Source: Pirellulales bacterium
GTDB taxonomy: Bacteria; Planctomycetota; Planctomycetia; Pirellulales; UBA1268
Assembly: GCA_016779265.1 (NCBI GenBank)
Contig: JADHNY010000026.1
Location: forward strand, 1 to 40,467
Length of the DNA: 40,467 nucleotides
Direction: 5' to 3'
Every line of letters begins with the position of its first letter. Positions within the stretch are counted from its first letter, which is position 1. The notes under the pieces are model-generated. The model did not search any database and was not told the DNA's origin. It saw nothing but the letters and a program-made list of their open reading frames with translations. Positions 10,800-19,302 of the stretch are shown here, in pieces. The translations under genes and the position numbers were made by a program.

Positions 10800-11708
10800 T
10801 CATGCTTCCGCAGGCCAGTGCTGAGCAATCTTATCTTTGAGGAAGGCCACGCTGCGAGCGAGCTGGTCGATGCCTTCGACGCCATCTTCAATGCTGATCC
10901 AGCTGGAGAAGCCCTGGCCAGAGAGCAGGCTGAAGATTGTGTCGTAGTCGTTGAGACCCTTGCCGATTTCGCCATGACGAAGCCGTTTCGCATAGCCTTC
11001 GGCACCTGACTCTTCACGTCGAAGGTCTTCGAGAGTGCCCTCGATCAGGGAGCGATCGCTGGCATGCATCGTGACCACCCGCGGCAGCACACGACGTAAC
11101 AACTCGATCGGATCATCTCCGGCCAAGAAAGCATTGGACGGGTCGTAGTTCACGCCAAAGTTGGGATGATCAACTGCGTCGACCAGCTGGCAGAAGACTT
11201 CCATCTGCTGGGCGAACTCCGGGTAGGTCCAGAAATCGTCCTTGTAGTGGTTCTCGAGGATTAGTGTAACGCCATGGTCTGCGGCATGAGGCAGACAGGC
11301 GTTGATCGACTCTGCCGCCAAAGCGACGCCCTCATCGATGGAGAGTTCTGGTCGGCGTTGACCGGAGAGCACACGGCAGTAGCCGCCGCCAAGCGTATGA
11401 ATCATTTCAATCCATCGCTTCTGCTTCGCAATTTCAGCCGCCCGGAAGTTGGCGTCGGGATGGGTGAAGTCGGGAGAGCAGCAGAGCATGGGGATCGACA
11501 TGCCACGCGACTCCACCAGCTGACGAAAGCCGGGCCAGGCGGCCTCGTCGGCCATTTCCAGAAAGCCCGCATACCACTCCAAGCCATCAACACCCAACGG
11601 TGTCGCAAGGTCGACCCAGTCTGCGATCTTCATGCTGCCGTCACGGCAGAGCTGCTGCATGTAGGCCTTGGGGAATGCGGCGAGTTGTGGTGCAGGGATG
11701 GCAGCCAT
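10800..11708 (-). CDS. Sugar phosphate isomerase/epimerase (xylose isomerase-like TIM barrel)
   Basis: A 302-residue cytoplasmic TIM-barrel protein of the AP-endonuclease 2/xylose isomerase-like superfamily. The four metal-site residues expected for the family can be placed: Glu152 (LILENHYKDD), Asp189 (NYDPSNAF), His215 (TMHASDRS) and Glu274 (SIEDGVEG). It probably isomerises or epimerises a sugar or sugar phosphate; the exact substrate is not readable. The start at 11708 has AGGA eight bases upstream. It follows the SDR gene by 39 bases on the same strand, which suggests oxidation and isomerisation of the same sugar. A 148-base gap with no clear terminator separates it from the PQQ-dehydrogenase fusion downstream. 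Confidence 0.88.
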   Translation of the reverse strand: MAAIPAPQLAAFPKAYMQQLCRDGSMKIADWVDLATPLGVDGLEWYAGFLEMADEAAWPGFRQLVESRGMSIPMLCCSPDFTHPDANFRAAEIAKQKRWIEMIHTLGGGYCRVLSGQRRPELSIDEGVALAAESINACLPHAADHGVTLILENHYKDDFWTYPEFAQQMEVFCQLVDAVDHPNFGVNYDPSNAFLAGDDPIELLRRVLPRVVTMHASDRSLIEGTLEDLRREESGAEGYAKRLRHGEIGKGLNDYDTIFSLLSGQGFSSWISIEDGVEGIDQLARSVAFLKDKIAQHWPAEA

Positions 11709-11747
11709 CTGGTGGGTCCTTGTCGTGAAGTCGTTGTCCGAACGTGT

Positions 11748-12584
11748 TCAGGTTGCGGGAGGTGCCGGCACCGTGTCGATCGTCTTTGGCGGGTTGCGTC
11801 CGATGAAGGGGTGCTGCTCAAGGTCGACAACCTGGCCGCTCACGGGGCCGCTCTCTTCGGCGAGCCAGTAGATCGCTGCCGCGGCAATTTCAGCCGGAGC
11901 AAGCAGCCGCCCTGCAGGGCAGAACTGCCGCGGGAGATGGCTTGGCCAGTCGTCTGCTAAGCCATGCGACCGCTTTCGCAGAATTTCGTTTTCTGTGAGC
12001 ACCCATCCGGGATTGATCTGATTGACCCGCACACCATCTTCGCGAAACAGCGTGTCGCCAAGGTTGCGTGTCATTGTCATCAGTCCGCCCTTAGAGATGG
12101 AGTAGGGCAGGAGATTCTCTTCCCCGCAGTAGGCGTTGACGCTCCCGATGTTGAGCACGCAGCCGTGAACTGCACGGAGGTGCGGGAGCGACGCCTGAAT
12201 CAGCAGCAGCGGAGCGAGCGTGTTGACCGCCATCGTGCGGTGGAACCGCTCGGCATCGGTCGTGTGAATGTCGCCGGTTGTGATCACCGCGGCGTTATTG
12301 ACCACCGCATCGAGTCGCCCAAACGTGGCTATGGCAATGGTGGCTAATCTCCCAGGACAGCCCTCGGCAGTCAGATCTTCTACGTGGCCAACTGCCGTGG
12401 GGCCTGTTCGATCTGCCTGCTCGCTTCCCGCCTGATTGAGCGCTGCGGTCACATTGGCAACAAGTTCTGTCTCAAGACCATGCACAACGACACGACCGCC
12501 CTCCGCGACCACCCGTGTTGCAATCGCCTTGCCGATACCCGTTGCGCTGCCGGTGACCAGCACTACTTTCTCTTTGAGCCGCAT
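11748..12584 (-). CDS. Short-chain dehydrogenase/reductase (SDR)
   Basis: A 278-residue classical SDR, an NAD(P)-dependent oxidoreductase. The cofactor motif TGSATGIG (11-18), the NNAA motif (96-99), catalytic Ser148 (NIGSVNAY) and the YSISK pair Tyr161/Lys165 are all present, so the enzyme should be active. No signal peptide is seen. The start was set at 12584 because GGAGG stands five bases upstream and the protein then begins MRLKEKVVLVTG, as usual for the family; an upstream GTG or ATG at 12611 would add nine residues without a ribosome site. The C-terminus has an extra tail rich in Pro (about 15 residues). It is probably co-transcribed with the sugar isomerase that follows. Confidence 0.92.
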   Translation of the reverse strand: MRLKEKVVLVTGSATGIGKAIATRVVAEGGRVVVHGLETELVANVTAALNQAGSEQADRTGPTAVGHVEDLTAEGCPGRLATIAIATFGRLDAVVNNAAVITTGDIHTTDAERFHRTMAVNTLAPLLLIQASLPHLRAVHGCVLNIGSVNAYCGEENLLPYSISKGGLMTMTRNLGDTLFREDGVRVNQINPGWVLTENEILRKRSHGLADDWPSHLPRQFCPAGRLLAPAEIAAAAIYWLAEESGPVSGQVVDLEQHPFIGRNPPKTIDTVPAPPAT

Positions 12585-12712
12585 GGCATCCTCCACTGAT
12601 GGTCGTTTCACGCCAGCAGCGTCTCAGCGTGACGTCATTTGCTCAAGCCCCCTCCGCTGGCGGCTGCCGGGGAACGGATACGGCGGTTAAGAGCTGGCCA
12701 GGAAATCCTGGG

Positions 12713-14512
12713 TTACTTCGCGACGCCCGTCTTGGGGTCGACGTTGATCGAGAGAGTCTCGTTGTCGTCGGTGTAAAAGATGTAACCGTTGAACATCTCG
12801 TCGTACGACTGGGCACCGTACGGCACTGTTCGGCTGGGGTCAGGATTGAATGGATTGAAAGCGGAGTTGTCGAAGTGGGCGACGGCGCCGAGGTTCGTGC
12901 CCTTAGGCAGCTTCACGGTGCCTGGGATGCATTCGTAGCCAAGCTGCCAGTCGAAGCTGAAGGTGGGGATCATCAGGAGCGTTTCCTGCGGCTGGCCGGG
13001 CCGCTCGGCAAAGAAGGTCATGTCTTTGCCGCGGAGGTGCATGTGGGTGAACATCCCCAAGAGGCTTGCGTCGCGTTCGAGTGTGGTGACGGATCGGACC
13101 GCGTGGGCACCGTCACCGGGTGGAATGGCGAGGTCGCGCGGATCGAGCAGGACGTGGTAGAGCCGCTTTTTGATTTCACGCCTCGGAAACCGCAGGCCAA
13201 CCGAGATGCGGCACCGCTCGGGCTTGCCAGTCGTCGTGTAGTGGATCTGCAGGATCAGCCCTGAGAAGGCGGGCACGCGGTAGGAGACCGCTTCATCAAA
13301 GTGCCCGAGGTCGAGCGGCTGTCCGCCAGGCACGTGGCCGGTGATGAAGGTCTCGGCACTCGCGCCGGTGGGCGTCACGTAGGCGAGGTTGCAGTGGTGC
13401 ACCACCTCTGGGTTGTCTGGCTTGATCTCAATCGCTTCGAGCCAGGTTTCCTGCAGGAAAACATGGGGCAGCATCACGTACTGATACGGGATGTAGCCGG
13501 TGGCCTGCACCTCCTGGTCATCGGCCATGGTGACCACGAGGTCGGGTGTGCCGATTCGCCACTCAGGCGTGGGCTCGGGATCTGCCGCGGGCTCGGCAGA
13601 TGACTCGCCTTTGAGCCTTCCCAAGCGAACCCACTGCAGGATCGTTTCTTTTTCTTCTGGCGAGAGCGATGGATCGTTTTGGAAGGTGCCGTAGTCGGGG
13701 TGTGCGCTCCAGGGAGGCATCCGTTCGTCGCGAACAACTTCCGCGATCATCTCCGCGTGCGCGGTCACGTCGTCGTAGGAGAGCAGCGTGAATGGAGCAG
13801 CCGTGCCCTCGCTGTGGCAGCGGGAGCACCGCTGTTGGAGGATGCTCGCGACGTCGCCATGGTAGGTGGGCGGCGTCTTGGGCTCTGTTTCGACGGGTGC
13901 CGTAATCAGGCAGCCATCGGCGGGTGTGCTTACTACCGACACGGCCATGCCTGCAAGCAGCTCATCGAGGGCGGTGGCCAGGTCGCGGCGGGTCGGCTGT
14001 GGCCTGGACCCGCCCAGGCGATCCTGGTCGTCGATGCGGCCCCGGTAGACCAGCCGCCACTCGCTGTCGAGCACCGCCACTTCGGGAGTGCGGTCGATCC
14101 CCAGCCGCGCTGCGCAGGCGAGGCCTTCGTCTTTCACAAATGGAAACGACGCCTCAAACTCGATCGCCTGAGCGGCCATGTCTTTGAGCGTGTCGGCCGC
14201 ACCGACGTTCACAGCCACGAACTGCACGCCCTTTTCTCGATAGGCCGCATCCAGTTCGATCAGCTTGGGCATCACGCGTCCCACGAGCGGGCAGTCACTC
14301 GTTACAAACGCCAGCACAGTCGCCTGGTGTTCGCCGAGTTCGTGTGCCGCGCGGACGAGGCCACGGATGTCTTTGAAGCGGAGGTCGGCAACCCTGTCGC
14401 CGATCGCGGCAGCTGACATGTCTGTCTCAGCAGCAGCGGCGGTATACACCGCGAAGCAAAGAGCCCACATCGTGAGGCCGAAGCGAAGCAGTTCTGGAAT
14501 CTTCCGTTTCAT
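12713..14512 (-). CDS. Redoxin-cytochrome c-copper monooxygenase-like fusion, exported
   Basis: A 599-residue exported three-part protein. After a signal peptide (1-28) comes an AhpC/TSA-like redoxin domain (about 36-190) with a single candidate peroxidatic Cys74 in TSDCPLVGRVMP. Next is a cytochrome-like segment with CSRCH (229-233) and DERMPPW (about 262-268). The C-terminal half (about 320-595) resembles the two copper lobes of peptidylglycine alpha-hydroxylating monooxygenase/dopamine beta-hydroxylase: it has VVHHCN (His372, His373), QIHYTTTG (His424) and THMHLRGKD (His490, His492). A copper- and heme-dependent oxidation is inferred; the substrate is unknown. AGGGA stands six bases before the ATG at 14512. 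A TACACT hexamer upstream at about 14571-14576 (minus strand) may be the -10 element. The gene appears to be its own transcription unit. Confidence 0.85.
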   Translation of the reverse strand: MKRKIPELLRFGLTMWALCFAVYTAAAAETDMSAAAIGDRVADLRFKDIRGLVRAAHELGEHQATVLAFVTSDCPLVGRVMPKLIELDAAYREKGVQFVAVNVGAADTLKDMAAQAIEFEASFPFVKDEGLACAARLGIDRTPEVAVLDSEWRLVYRGRIDDQDRLGGSRPQPTRRDLATALDELLAGMAVSVVSTPADGCLITAPVETEPKTPPTYHGDVASILQQRCSRCHSEGTAAPFTLLSYDDVTAHAEMIAEVVRDERMPPWSAHPDYGTFQNDPSLSPEEKETILQWVRLGRLKGESSAEPAADPEPTPEWRIGTPDLVVTMADDQEVQATGYIPYQYVMLPHVFLQETWLEAIEIKPDNPEVVHHCNLAYVTPTGASAETFITGHVPGGQPLDLGHFDEAVSYRVPAFSGLILQIHYTTTGKPERCRISVGLRFPRREIKKRLYHVLLDPRDLAIPPGDGAHAVRSVTTLERDASLLGMFTHMHLRGKDMTFFAERPGQPQETLLMIPTFSFDWQLGYECIPGTVKLPKGTNLGAVAHFDNSAFNPFNPDPSRTVPYGAQSYDEMFNGYIFYTDDNETLSINVDPKTGVAK

Positions 14513-14570
14513 TCGTCATCCCTTTTTGACGCTCGCGATCTCAACGTTCTGGTGGCCCGCCACGCATCGA

Positions 14571-14576
14571 GTGTAG
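14571..14576 (-). promoter_or_regulatory. Candidate -10 hexamer for the redoxin-cytochrome-copper gene
   Basis: Read on the minus strand this is TACACT, about 58 bases before the ATG at 14512, in the 115-base gap after the NagA-like gene. No -35 element was found at 16-18 bases. Low confidence. Confidence 0.2.
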
Positions 14577-14627
14577 CCCGAAGCGGCCGCTCACGATGAA
14601 GGCCATCGGGCGAAGGGGCATCGATGT

Positions 14628-15863
14628 TTAGGAAGAATGAGCCGGGCCACGGCGGGCTGCGAACACCTCTCCGCCGATCACGACCCGCTTCACTGCAAGA
14701 CGCTTGGAAAGCACCAGGACGTCGGCCAGTTTGCCGGCCTCGAGGCTGCCTACGTCGTGGTCGATCCCGGCCCGTTCCGCCGGTGTGAGGCTTGCCATTC
14801 GCACGACATCTGGAAGCGTGGCAGAGGAGAGCCGGTGCATCTGCCGCACCATGTGGGCCATGCCCACCACGCTGCTGGCGAGACTCCCGTTGGCCCGCCC
14901 GACGTTTCCATCGCTCTCAAACCAGCTGCCGGATCTGGTGGATCCAAAGCGGTAGCGACCGGCTGGCATGCCCATCGCACGGCTGGCATCGGTCACGAGG
15001 CAGAGTCGTGTCGGCCCCTTCATGCGGTAGGCGAAGTCAAGCAGTTCACCGGAAAGGTGGTGCCCATCGGCGAGCACCTCTGTGCTCATCTCAGGGTTCG
15101 CAAGCACGAACTGCTCCATCGACGCCCGCATTGGGGTGCCGAAGCGAGCGCGGAGTGAGACCACGGAACTCATCGCACACCAGAAGTGATCGACATGCCG
15201 CATGCCGGCTTCAAAGGCCTTCTGCATTTCTGCCCAATCGGCATTGGAGTGGCCGCAGGTCACCAGGCAGCCGGATCGTTGAGCCGATCGGTAGAAAGCC
15301 TGGGCGGCAGGAAGCTCTGCTGCGCACGTGGCAATTCGCACGAGGTCGTCGGCGAACCAGGCCTTGTATTCAAGTGGATCGGGCGAGCGAGCGACGTCGG
15401 CGGCATGACAGCCGGTTTTGCCCGGGGCGAAGTAGGGGCCGTAGATGTGCACGCCGGCAATCCGCGAGCCGTGCGAAGGCTGCCACGCGTTTCGGACCCG
15501 TCGGCAGGCCGCGAGCATGCCGCTGATCTCATCTGGTGTGGCCGTCGTGGTCGTGGGAAAGAGTGTCGTCGTGCCTTCGAGGATGTGGGCTGCAGTGGCA
15601 GTACGGACCGCTTCGTCGGTTGCATCCATGAAGTCGGCCCCGCCGCCGCCGTGCACATGCAGGTCGACGTAGCCGGGAGCGAGGAAGCCGCCGCGAGCAT
15701 CGAGCACACGCGATTCCCGCATGAGTTTTTGGGAAGGCGGCCTGCGAAGCACCTCTGCAATCCGGCCCTCCTCGCACACCACGCTGCCTCCCTCAACCAC
15801 GCCCTCGGGCAAGATCAACGTGCCGCCGGTAATCAGCAGGAGGCGTGAATCGTTTACAGCCAT
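14628..15863 (-). CDS. nagA: N-acetylglucosamine-6-phosphate deacetylase-like amidohydrolase, altered metal site
   Basis: A 411-residue cytoplasmic amidohydrolase of the NagA family, which removes acetate from GlcNAc-6-phosphate. The barrel landmarks are present: HVHGG (His69, His71), CGHSNADW (His205), HVDHFWCAMS (His226), DGHHL and VTDA with the catalytic Asp292. The family's HLEGP segment reads HIYGP here, with Tyr141 in place of the metal-binding Glu (Glu131 in E. coli NagA). Either the metal site is rebuilt or the substrate differs. The ATG at 15863 matches the family start; an upstream in-frame start at 16004 would overlap the DUF1559 gene and adds nothing family-like. The gene is 31 bases downstream of the DUF1559 gene. 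The symbol names the family, not proven activity. Confidence 0.82.
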   Translation of the reverse strand: MAVNDSRLLLITGGTLILPEGVVEGGSVVCEEGRIAEVLRRPPSQKLMRESRVLDARGGFLAPGYVDLHVHGGGGADFMDATDEAVRTATAAHILEGTTTLFPTTTTATPDEISGMLAACRRVRNAWQPSHGSRIAGVHIYGPYFAPGKTGCHAADVARSPDPLEYKAWFADDLVRIATCAAELPAAQAFYRSAQRSGCLVTCGHSNADWAEMQKAFEAGMRHVDHFWCAMSSVVSLRARFGTPMRASMEQFVLANPEMSTEVLADGHHLSGELLDFAYRMKGPTRLCLVTDASRAMGMPAGRYRFGSTRSGSWFESDGNVGRANGSLASSVVGMAHMVRQMHRLSSATLPDVVRMASLTPAERAGIDHDVGSLEAGKLADVLVLSKRLAVKRVVIGGEVFAARRGPAHSS

Positions 15864-15894
15864 GATGGTGTCGCGAGAGGAATACGGCCTGAGG

Positions 15895-16905
15895 TCAGGG
15901 AACCGCAACCGGCTCGCCGCCGGAGCGGGTTGCCAGCCCCCGCCAAATGGTCGCATCGATGTTGTTGCTGATGAAGTGGACTGAGCCGTCAGCGGCAGCT
16001 GCATTCACGCCACTGGGATGTCGGCTGCGAGCGGTCCGCCAGCCGTAGCCGGCATACATGCGGGCCGGATCAGCGGTTGTCATCAGGGCAGCGAGGCAGT
16101 CGAACGTGTCGGCGTTGGGCGGGCGGGCATGGTTGTAGAGCGTGGTGCGGTATTCACCATTGGCCCATGAGAAGCCCCGCAGGTCGGTGAAGTTGTAGTA
16201 GAAGGGTCTGCTGCAGGCGGCCTCTGTCAGCGGCGTCACAAACACGAAGCCGTAGCCGGTGTCGGGGGCCAGGCCGGCAGGCGAACGGGTGGCCACGGGG
16301 CCTGAGCCCAGGATGCTCTCGGAAAACATCAGCGTCTTGGAGAGGCCGTCGCGGATGGCCGCGGGGGTCGTGCGAGAGTTGATCCCATAGATGCCGTCCA
16401 CCTCAAAAGGAGTGCCGCCGCCGATCCCGCTACCGGTGCAGCCGGCGTAGTTGGTCGGGCCGAAGGTGTCAGACACCCGTGACTGGACGTCGCTGGGGCA
16501 GAGAAAGAGCGGAACCTGCAGCCTGACGATCGGCTTGTTCTGCGGCGCGATCGAGTCGGGGGTCAGCCCGGTGTAGAGCGGCACCGTCAGGTCGAGGCTG
16601 CGGAGGAGAGCCTCCTCTTCGTAGTAGGGAGAGAGATGGGCCAGCACCGACCAGCGGAAAAACTGGTGTGGAAACTCTGGCCGCTCGTCCCACTGTCGGC
16701 TCTCCGAACCGATCGGATACCGGCCGCGGGCGGACTCATGATTGGCTGCCGCCAGCACGATCTGCCGCAGGTTGTTTCCGCAGCTCATCCTCCGCCCGGC
16801 CTCACGTGCTGACTGCACAGCCGGCAGGAGCAGTCCGATCAGGGTGCCGATGATCGCTATGACGACCAGCAGTTCGACGAGCGTGAAGCCGCGGTACCGC
16901 GTCAT
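15895..16905 (-). CDS. DUF1559 prepilin-like protein
   Basis: A 336-residue DUF1559 (SBP_bac_10) protein. The N-terminus MTRYRG, then [16 protein letters not shown], is a type IV prepilin signal with cleavage expected between Gly6 and Phe7; the hydrophobic helix continues to about residue 30, followed by the family block [22 protein letters not shown]. The C-terminal region has the usual end motif with [19 protein letters not shown]. Such proteins are very numerous in planctomycetes and are thought to be exported and processed by prepilin peptidase; their function is largely unknown. The start has GGGA seven bases upstream. It lies three bases after the PEP-CTERM gene, so the two are surely co-transcribed. 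Compare the second DUF1559 protein at 26400. Confidence 0.94.
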   Translation of the reverse strand: MTRYRGFTLVELLVVIAIIGTLIGLLLPAVQSAREAGRRMSCGNNLRQIVLAAANHESARGRYPIGSESRQWDERPEFPHQFFRWSVLAHLSPYYEEEALLRSLDLTVPLYTGLTPDSIAPQNKPIVRLQVPLFLCPSDVQSRVSDTFGPTNYAGCTGSGIGGGTPFEVDGIYGINSRTTPAAIRDGLSKTLMFSESILGSGPVATRSPAGLAPDTGYGFVFVTPLTEAACSRPFYYNFTDLRGFSWANGEYRTTLYNHARPPNADTFDCLAALMTTADPARMYAGYGWRTARSRHPSGVNAAAADGSVHFISNNIDATIWRGLATRSGGEPVAVP

Positions 16906-16908
16906 GGC

Positions 16909-17925
16909 CTATTCCCGGTTTGAGGCTCGCCGTCGACGCAGCCAGAACGCACTGGCGAATGCACCGGCTGCGGCAAGGCCGAGTGTGCTCGGCTCTGGCA
17001 CCGCGGTGACCGTGGCAATGCCGCCCACCTGGCCAAGACCGGACGCAAAGGTGCTCAGCAGCGTACCGCCGGTGCCAAAGTGATAGATGCTGCCATTGCC
17101 TGAGGGGCTGCCCACCAGCAGGCTGGTGTCTGGCAATAGGGCAAGTGGGCCTGCCTCAAATGTGCTCCCGGTGCTGGCAAAGGTCGTGGTGATGTCGGTC
17201 GTCAGGTCGGTCTGCAGAATGTCGCCGTTCATGACGCTCGCGGTGAAGAGCGTGTTGCCGCTGATGGCCAAGCCGGTCGGGCCAGCCAGACCGGAAGATC
17301 CATCGGCGATGAGTTCGCCAACGGAGGTTCCAGAAGCGTCAAACCGCTTGACTGGGCCGCTGGCGATCGATGAGGTGAAGTTGTAGGTCTGGTCGCTCAC
17401 ATACAGGCGGCCGTCAGTAGCCAGAGCGATTCCCGGGCTGCTCGCCAGGCTGCCACCGGTTGTGTAGTCGCTGACGGCGGGCGTGCCACCGGTGGCATTC
17501 GTCAGTTTCACGATGGGGCCAGTGTTTCCAAAAAATGGATTCCGTCCGATCAGGAGGTCGTTGCCTTGAAAGGCGAAGCTGGCCGGGAAGACCTCGAAAC
17601 CACTGAACTCGTAGACGGTTGAGAGCGTGAGGGTGGCCGGCTCGAACTTTGAGATTCTCGGGGCAAATGTGGACCCGTCGCCATCTTCGCCGATGTAGAG
17701 ATTGCCATCGGGGCCATAGATGAGGGCGGCAGGTGAGACCAGCGACCCACCGGCCAGGAGCGTGGCACGGGTGCCGGAGGGATCAGTCGAGTCGTATTGG
17801 ATAAGCTCGCCGGTCGTGAAGCTCACGGCGTAGACGGTGTCGGCATGTGTTGAACGCGGTAAGAGGGCGAGGCCAAAGACCACCAGCGCAGCGATGGCTG
17901 CGGCCTTGCGGAAAACAAAACGCAT
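16909..17925 (-). CDS. PEP-CTERM sorted exported beta-propeller-like protein
   Basis: A 338-residue exported protein. Residues 1-28 are a signal peptide. The body (about 30-305) has repeated strands with YGPDGNLYIGEDGDG, ATDGRLYVSD and LAISGNTLFTA, which look like NHL/SMP-30 type propeller blades. The last 28 residues are a PEP-CTERM anchor: VPEPSTLGL, a hydrophobic helix, then WLRRRR. It would be cut and sorted by an exosortase encoded elsewhere. The ATG at 17925 has GGAG eight bases upstream, better than the in-frame start at 17955. The gene heads an apparent three-gene unit with the DUF1559 and NagA-like genes. The ligand or substrate is unknown. Confidence 0.87.
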   Translation of the reverse strand: MRFVFRKAAAIAALVVFGLALLPRSTHADTVYAVSFTTGELIQYDSTDPSGTRATLLAGGSLVSPAALIYGPDGNLYIGEDGDGSTFAPRISKFEPATLTLSTVYEFSGFEVFPASFAFQGNDLLIGRNPFFGNTGPIVKLTNATGGTPAVSDYTTGGSLASSPGIALATDGRLYVSDQTYNFTSSIASGPVKRFDASGTSVGELIADGSSGLAGPTGLAISGNTLFTASVMNGDILQTDLTTDITTTFASTGSTFEAGPLALLPDTSLLVGSPSGNGSIYHFGTGGTLLSTFASGLGQVGGIATVTAVPEPSTLGLAAAGAFASAFWLRRRRASNRE

Positions 17926-18231
17926 GATGCGGGCTCCAAACGGTGACGTGTGCATGGATGCACGCGACCGCGCAGCCGAAGGCTCAAACGAAAATCAGGC
18001 GAACTCAGGCAACGGAAGGCGGACCGCTCCGGACATCAAGCCAGAGCAGGCACGTAAAAATCTGGAAGCCGGCGACACTCGTCACCAGTGAACAATCGTC
18101 CGTTGAAGAGGGCCGAGTCTGAAGGAGACGTCGGCTACGCGTTCACGAGCGTTTCCAGTTTTGGGAAGAAGCGAGTGCCCTCTGGCACCAAAGCAGAATA
18201 GTCACCAGGCGTTCGATCGGCAACTGACGCC
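17926..18231. other. 306-base gap between the alcohol dehydrogenase and PEP-CTERM genes
   Basis: This is the longest non-coding stretch of the window. It contains the ribosome site and GTGCAT/ATGCAC repeat of the PEP-CTERM gene at its left end. Otherwise I see no convincing promoter hexamers, no terminator with a T run and no RNA family that I recognise. A short minus-strand reading frame enters from inside the dehydrogenase gene and ends at 18135; it is treated as non-coding. Confidence 0.5.
17950..17963. repeat. Perfect inverted repeat in the leader of the PEP-CTERM gene
   Basis: GTGCAT and ATGCAC are separated by GG, centred 31 bases upstream of the ATG at 17925. It could be an operator for a dimeric regulator or a small leader hairpin; the two-base loop favours a DNA-binding site. 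Confidence 0.4.
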
Positions 18232-19263
18232 TCACGCGGACAGGCCCGGGGCGAGCACGCTCTTGACCACTTCGCCGGCATGCATCTTCTCAAAGGCCTC
18301 GTGCCACTGCTCAATCGCCCAGACGCCACCGATGATCGGCCGCACGTCGAGACTGCCGGCCGCGAGTAGGGCGATCACGCGTTCCCAGATTGGCCAGTTG
18401 TGGCTGAAACTGCCCTGGAGCGTGACGTTCTTTTGCACCAGCGGATCGAGCGAGAAGTTCAGCGGCTGCGGGCCCCAGCCAACCTTACTGATCCAGCCGG
18501 CGGGCCGCACGAGGTCGAGCGCGATCTTGAGAGTGGCGCTGGCACCTGCGGCATCGATCACACCGTCGCAGCCCAGGCCATCACGAGCTCGAGCCCATTC
18601 CGTCGCATCGCCAATGATCGCTTCGCATCCATACTGCTTGGCCACTTCGAGCCGGCCCGCATCGGCAGGCAGACCGACGACCGCGACTTCCGCTCCGCAC
18701 AGACGCGCAACCGCTGCGGAAAGGATGCCGATCGTTCCTGGCCCCAGAACGACCACGCGGTCACCAGGCTCGACGCGGGCATTCCTGACCACCGCGGAGT
18801 AGGCGACGCAGCAGGGCTCCGTCAGGCAGGCTCGCTCGAAAGGCAGTTCATCTGGGATGTGGTGCAAAATGCGTGACGGCACTCGGACAAATCGAGTCAT
18901 GGCGCCATGGACCCCGTAGCCGAAGCCCTTCCGAGAGGGGTCCAGGTTGTACAGGCCACGTCGCGTCATGGGGCTATCTGGATCGATCACCGCCGCAGTC
19001 TCGCTGACCACGCGATCACCTTTCTTCCAGGCGGTGACATCACGACCAACCTCAGCGATGACCCCGCCAAACTCGTGCCCGAGCACCACGGGGTAGTTGA
19101 CTGGCCAGGAGTGGTCGGCGGTCCACTGATGCAGGTCGCTCCCACACACGCCAACATTGGCGACTTCCAGGAGAACGTCGCTTGGTCCGATCTCCGGGGT
19201 GGGGAGTTCGCGAACCTCGACAGAACCTTTCTCGGGCGCGAAGTTGACGACGGCAGCGTTCAT
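18232..19263 (-). CDS. Zinc-type alcohol/polyol dehydrogenase without structural-zinc cysteines
   Basis: A 343-residue medium-chain dehydrogenase (threonine/sorbitol dehydrogenase group). Catalytic zinc ligands are visible: Cys40 (GVCGSD), His63 and Glu64 (GHEFGG), and Glu149 (TEPCC). The Rossmann motif GPGTIG (174-179) shows NAD(P) binding. The lobe that normally holds four Cys for the structural zinc is present by alignment (IDPDSPMTRRGLYNLDPSR, about 93-111) but contains no Cys at all. The enzyme should be cytoplasmic and oxidise a sugar alcohol, sugar or hydroxy acid. It lies 39 bases downstream of the HUMPS-family gene, so the two probably act on successive intermediates. Confidence 0.9.
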   Translation of the reverse strand: MNAAVVNFAPEKGSVEVRELPTPEIGPSDVLLEVANVGVCGSDLHQWTADHSWPVNYPVVLGHEFGGVIAEVGRDVTAWKKGDRVVSETAAVIDPDSPMTRRGLYNLDPSRKGFGYGVHGAMTRFVRVPSRILHHIPDELPFERACLTEPCCVAYSAVVRNARVEPGDRVVVLGPGTIGILSAAVARLCGAEVAVVGLPADAGRLEVAKQYGCEAIIGDATEWARARDGLGCDGVIDAAGASATLKIALDLVRPAGWISKVGWGPQPLNFSLDPLVQKNVTLQGSFSHNWPIWERVIALLAAGSLDVRPIIGGVWAIEQWHEAFEKMHAGEVVKSVLAPGLSA

Positions 19264-19302
19264 GTGGAAGGAGTCTCGTGTGTGGTGCGGGGCGGAGAGC
19301 CG

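Noticed and set aside
15864-16004. 47-residue N-terminal extension of the NagA-like frame
   Set aside because: It overlaps the end of the DUF1559 gene and does not look like NagA, whose start fits at 15863.
18135-18329. Minus-strand frame of 64 codons at the end of the alcohol dehydrogenase gene
   Set aside because: Two thirds lies out of frame within the dehydrogenase gene. The last 30 residues look protein-like but match nothing I know and have no start of their own; kept as non-coding.
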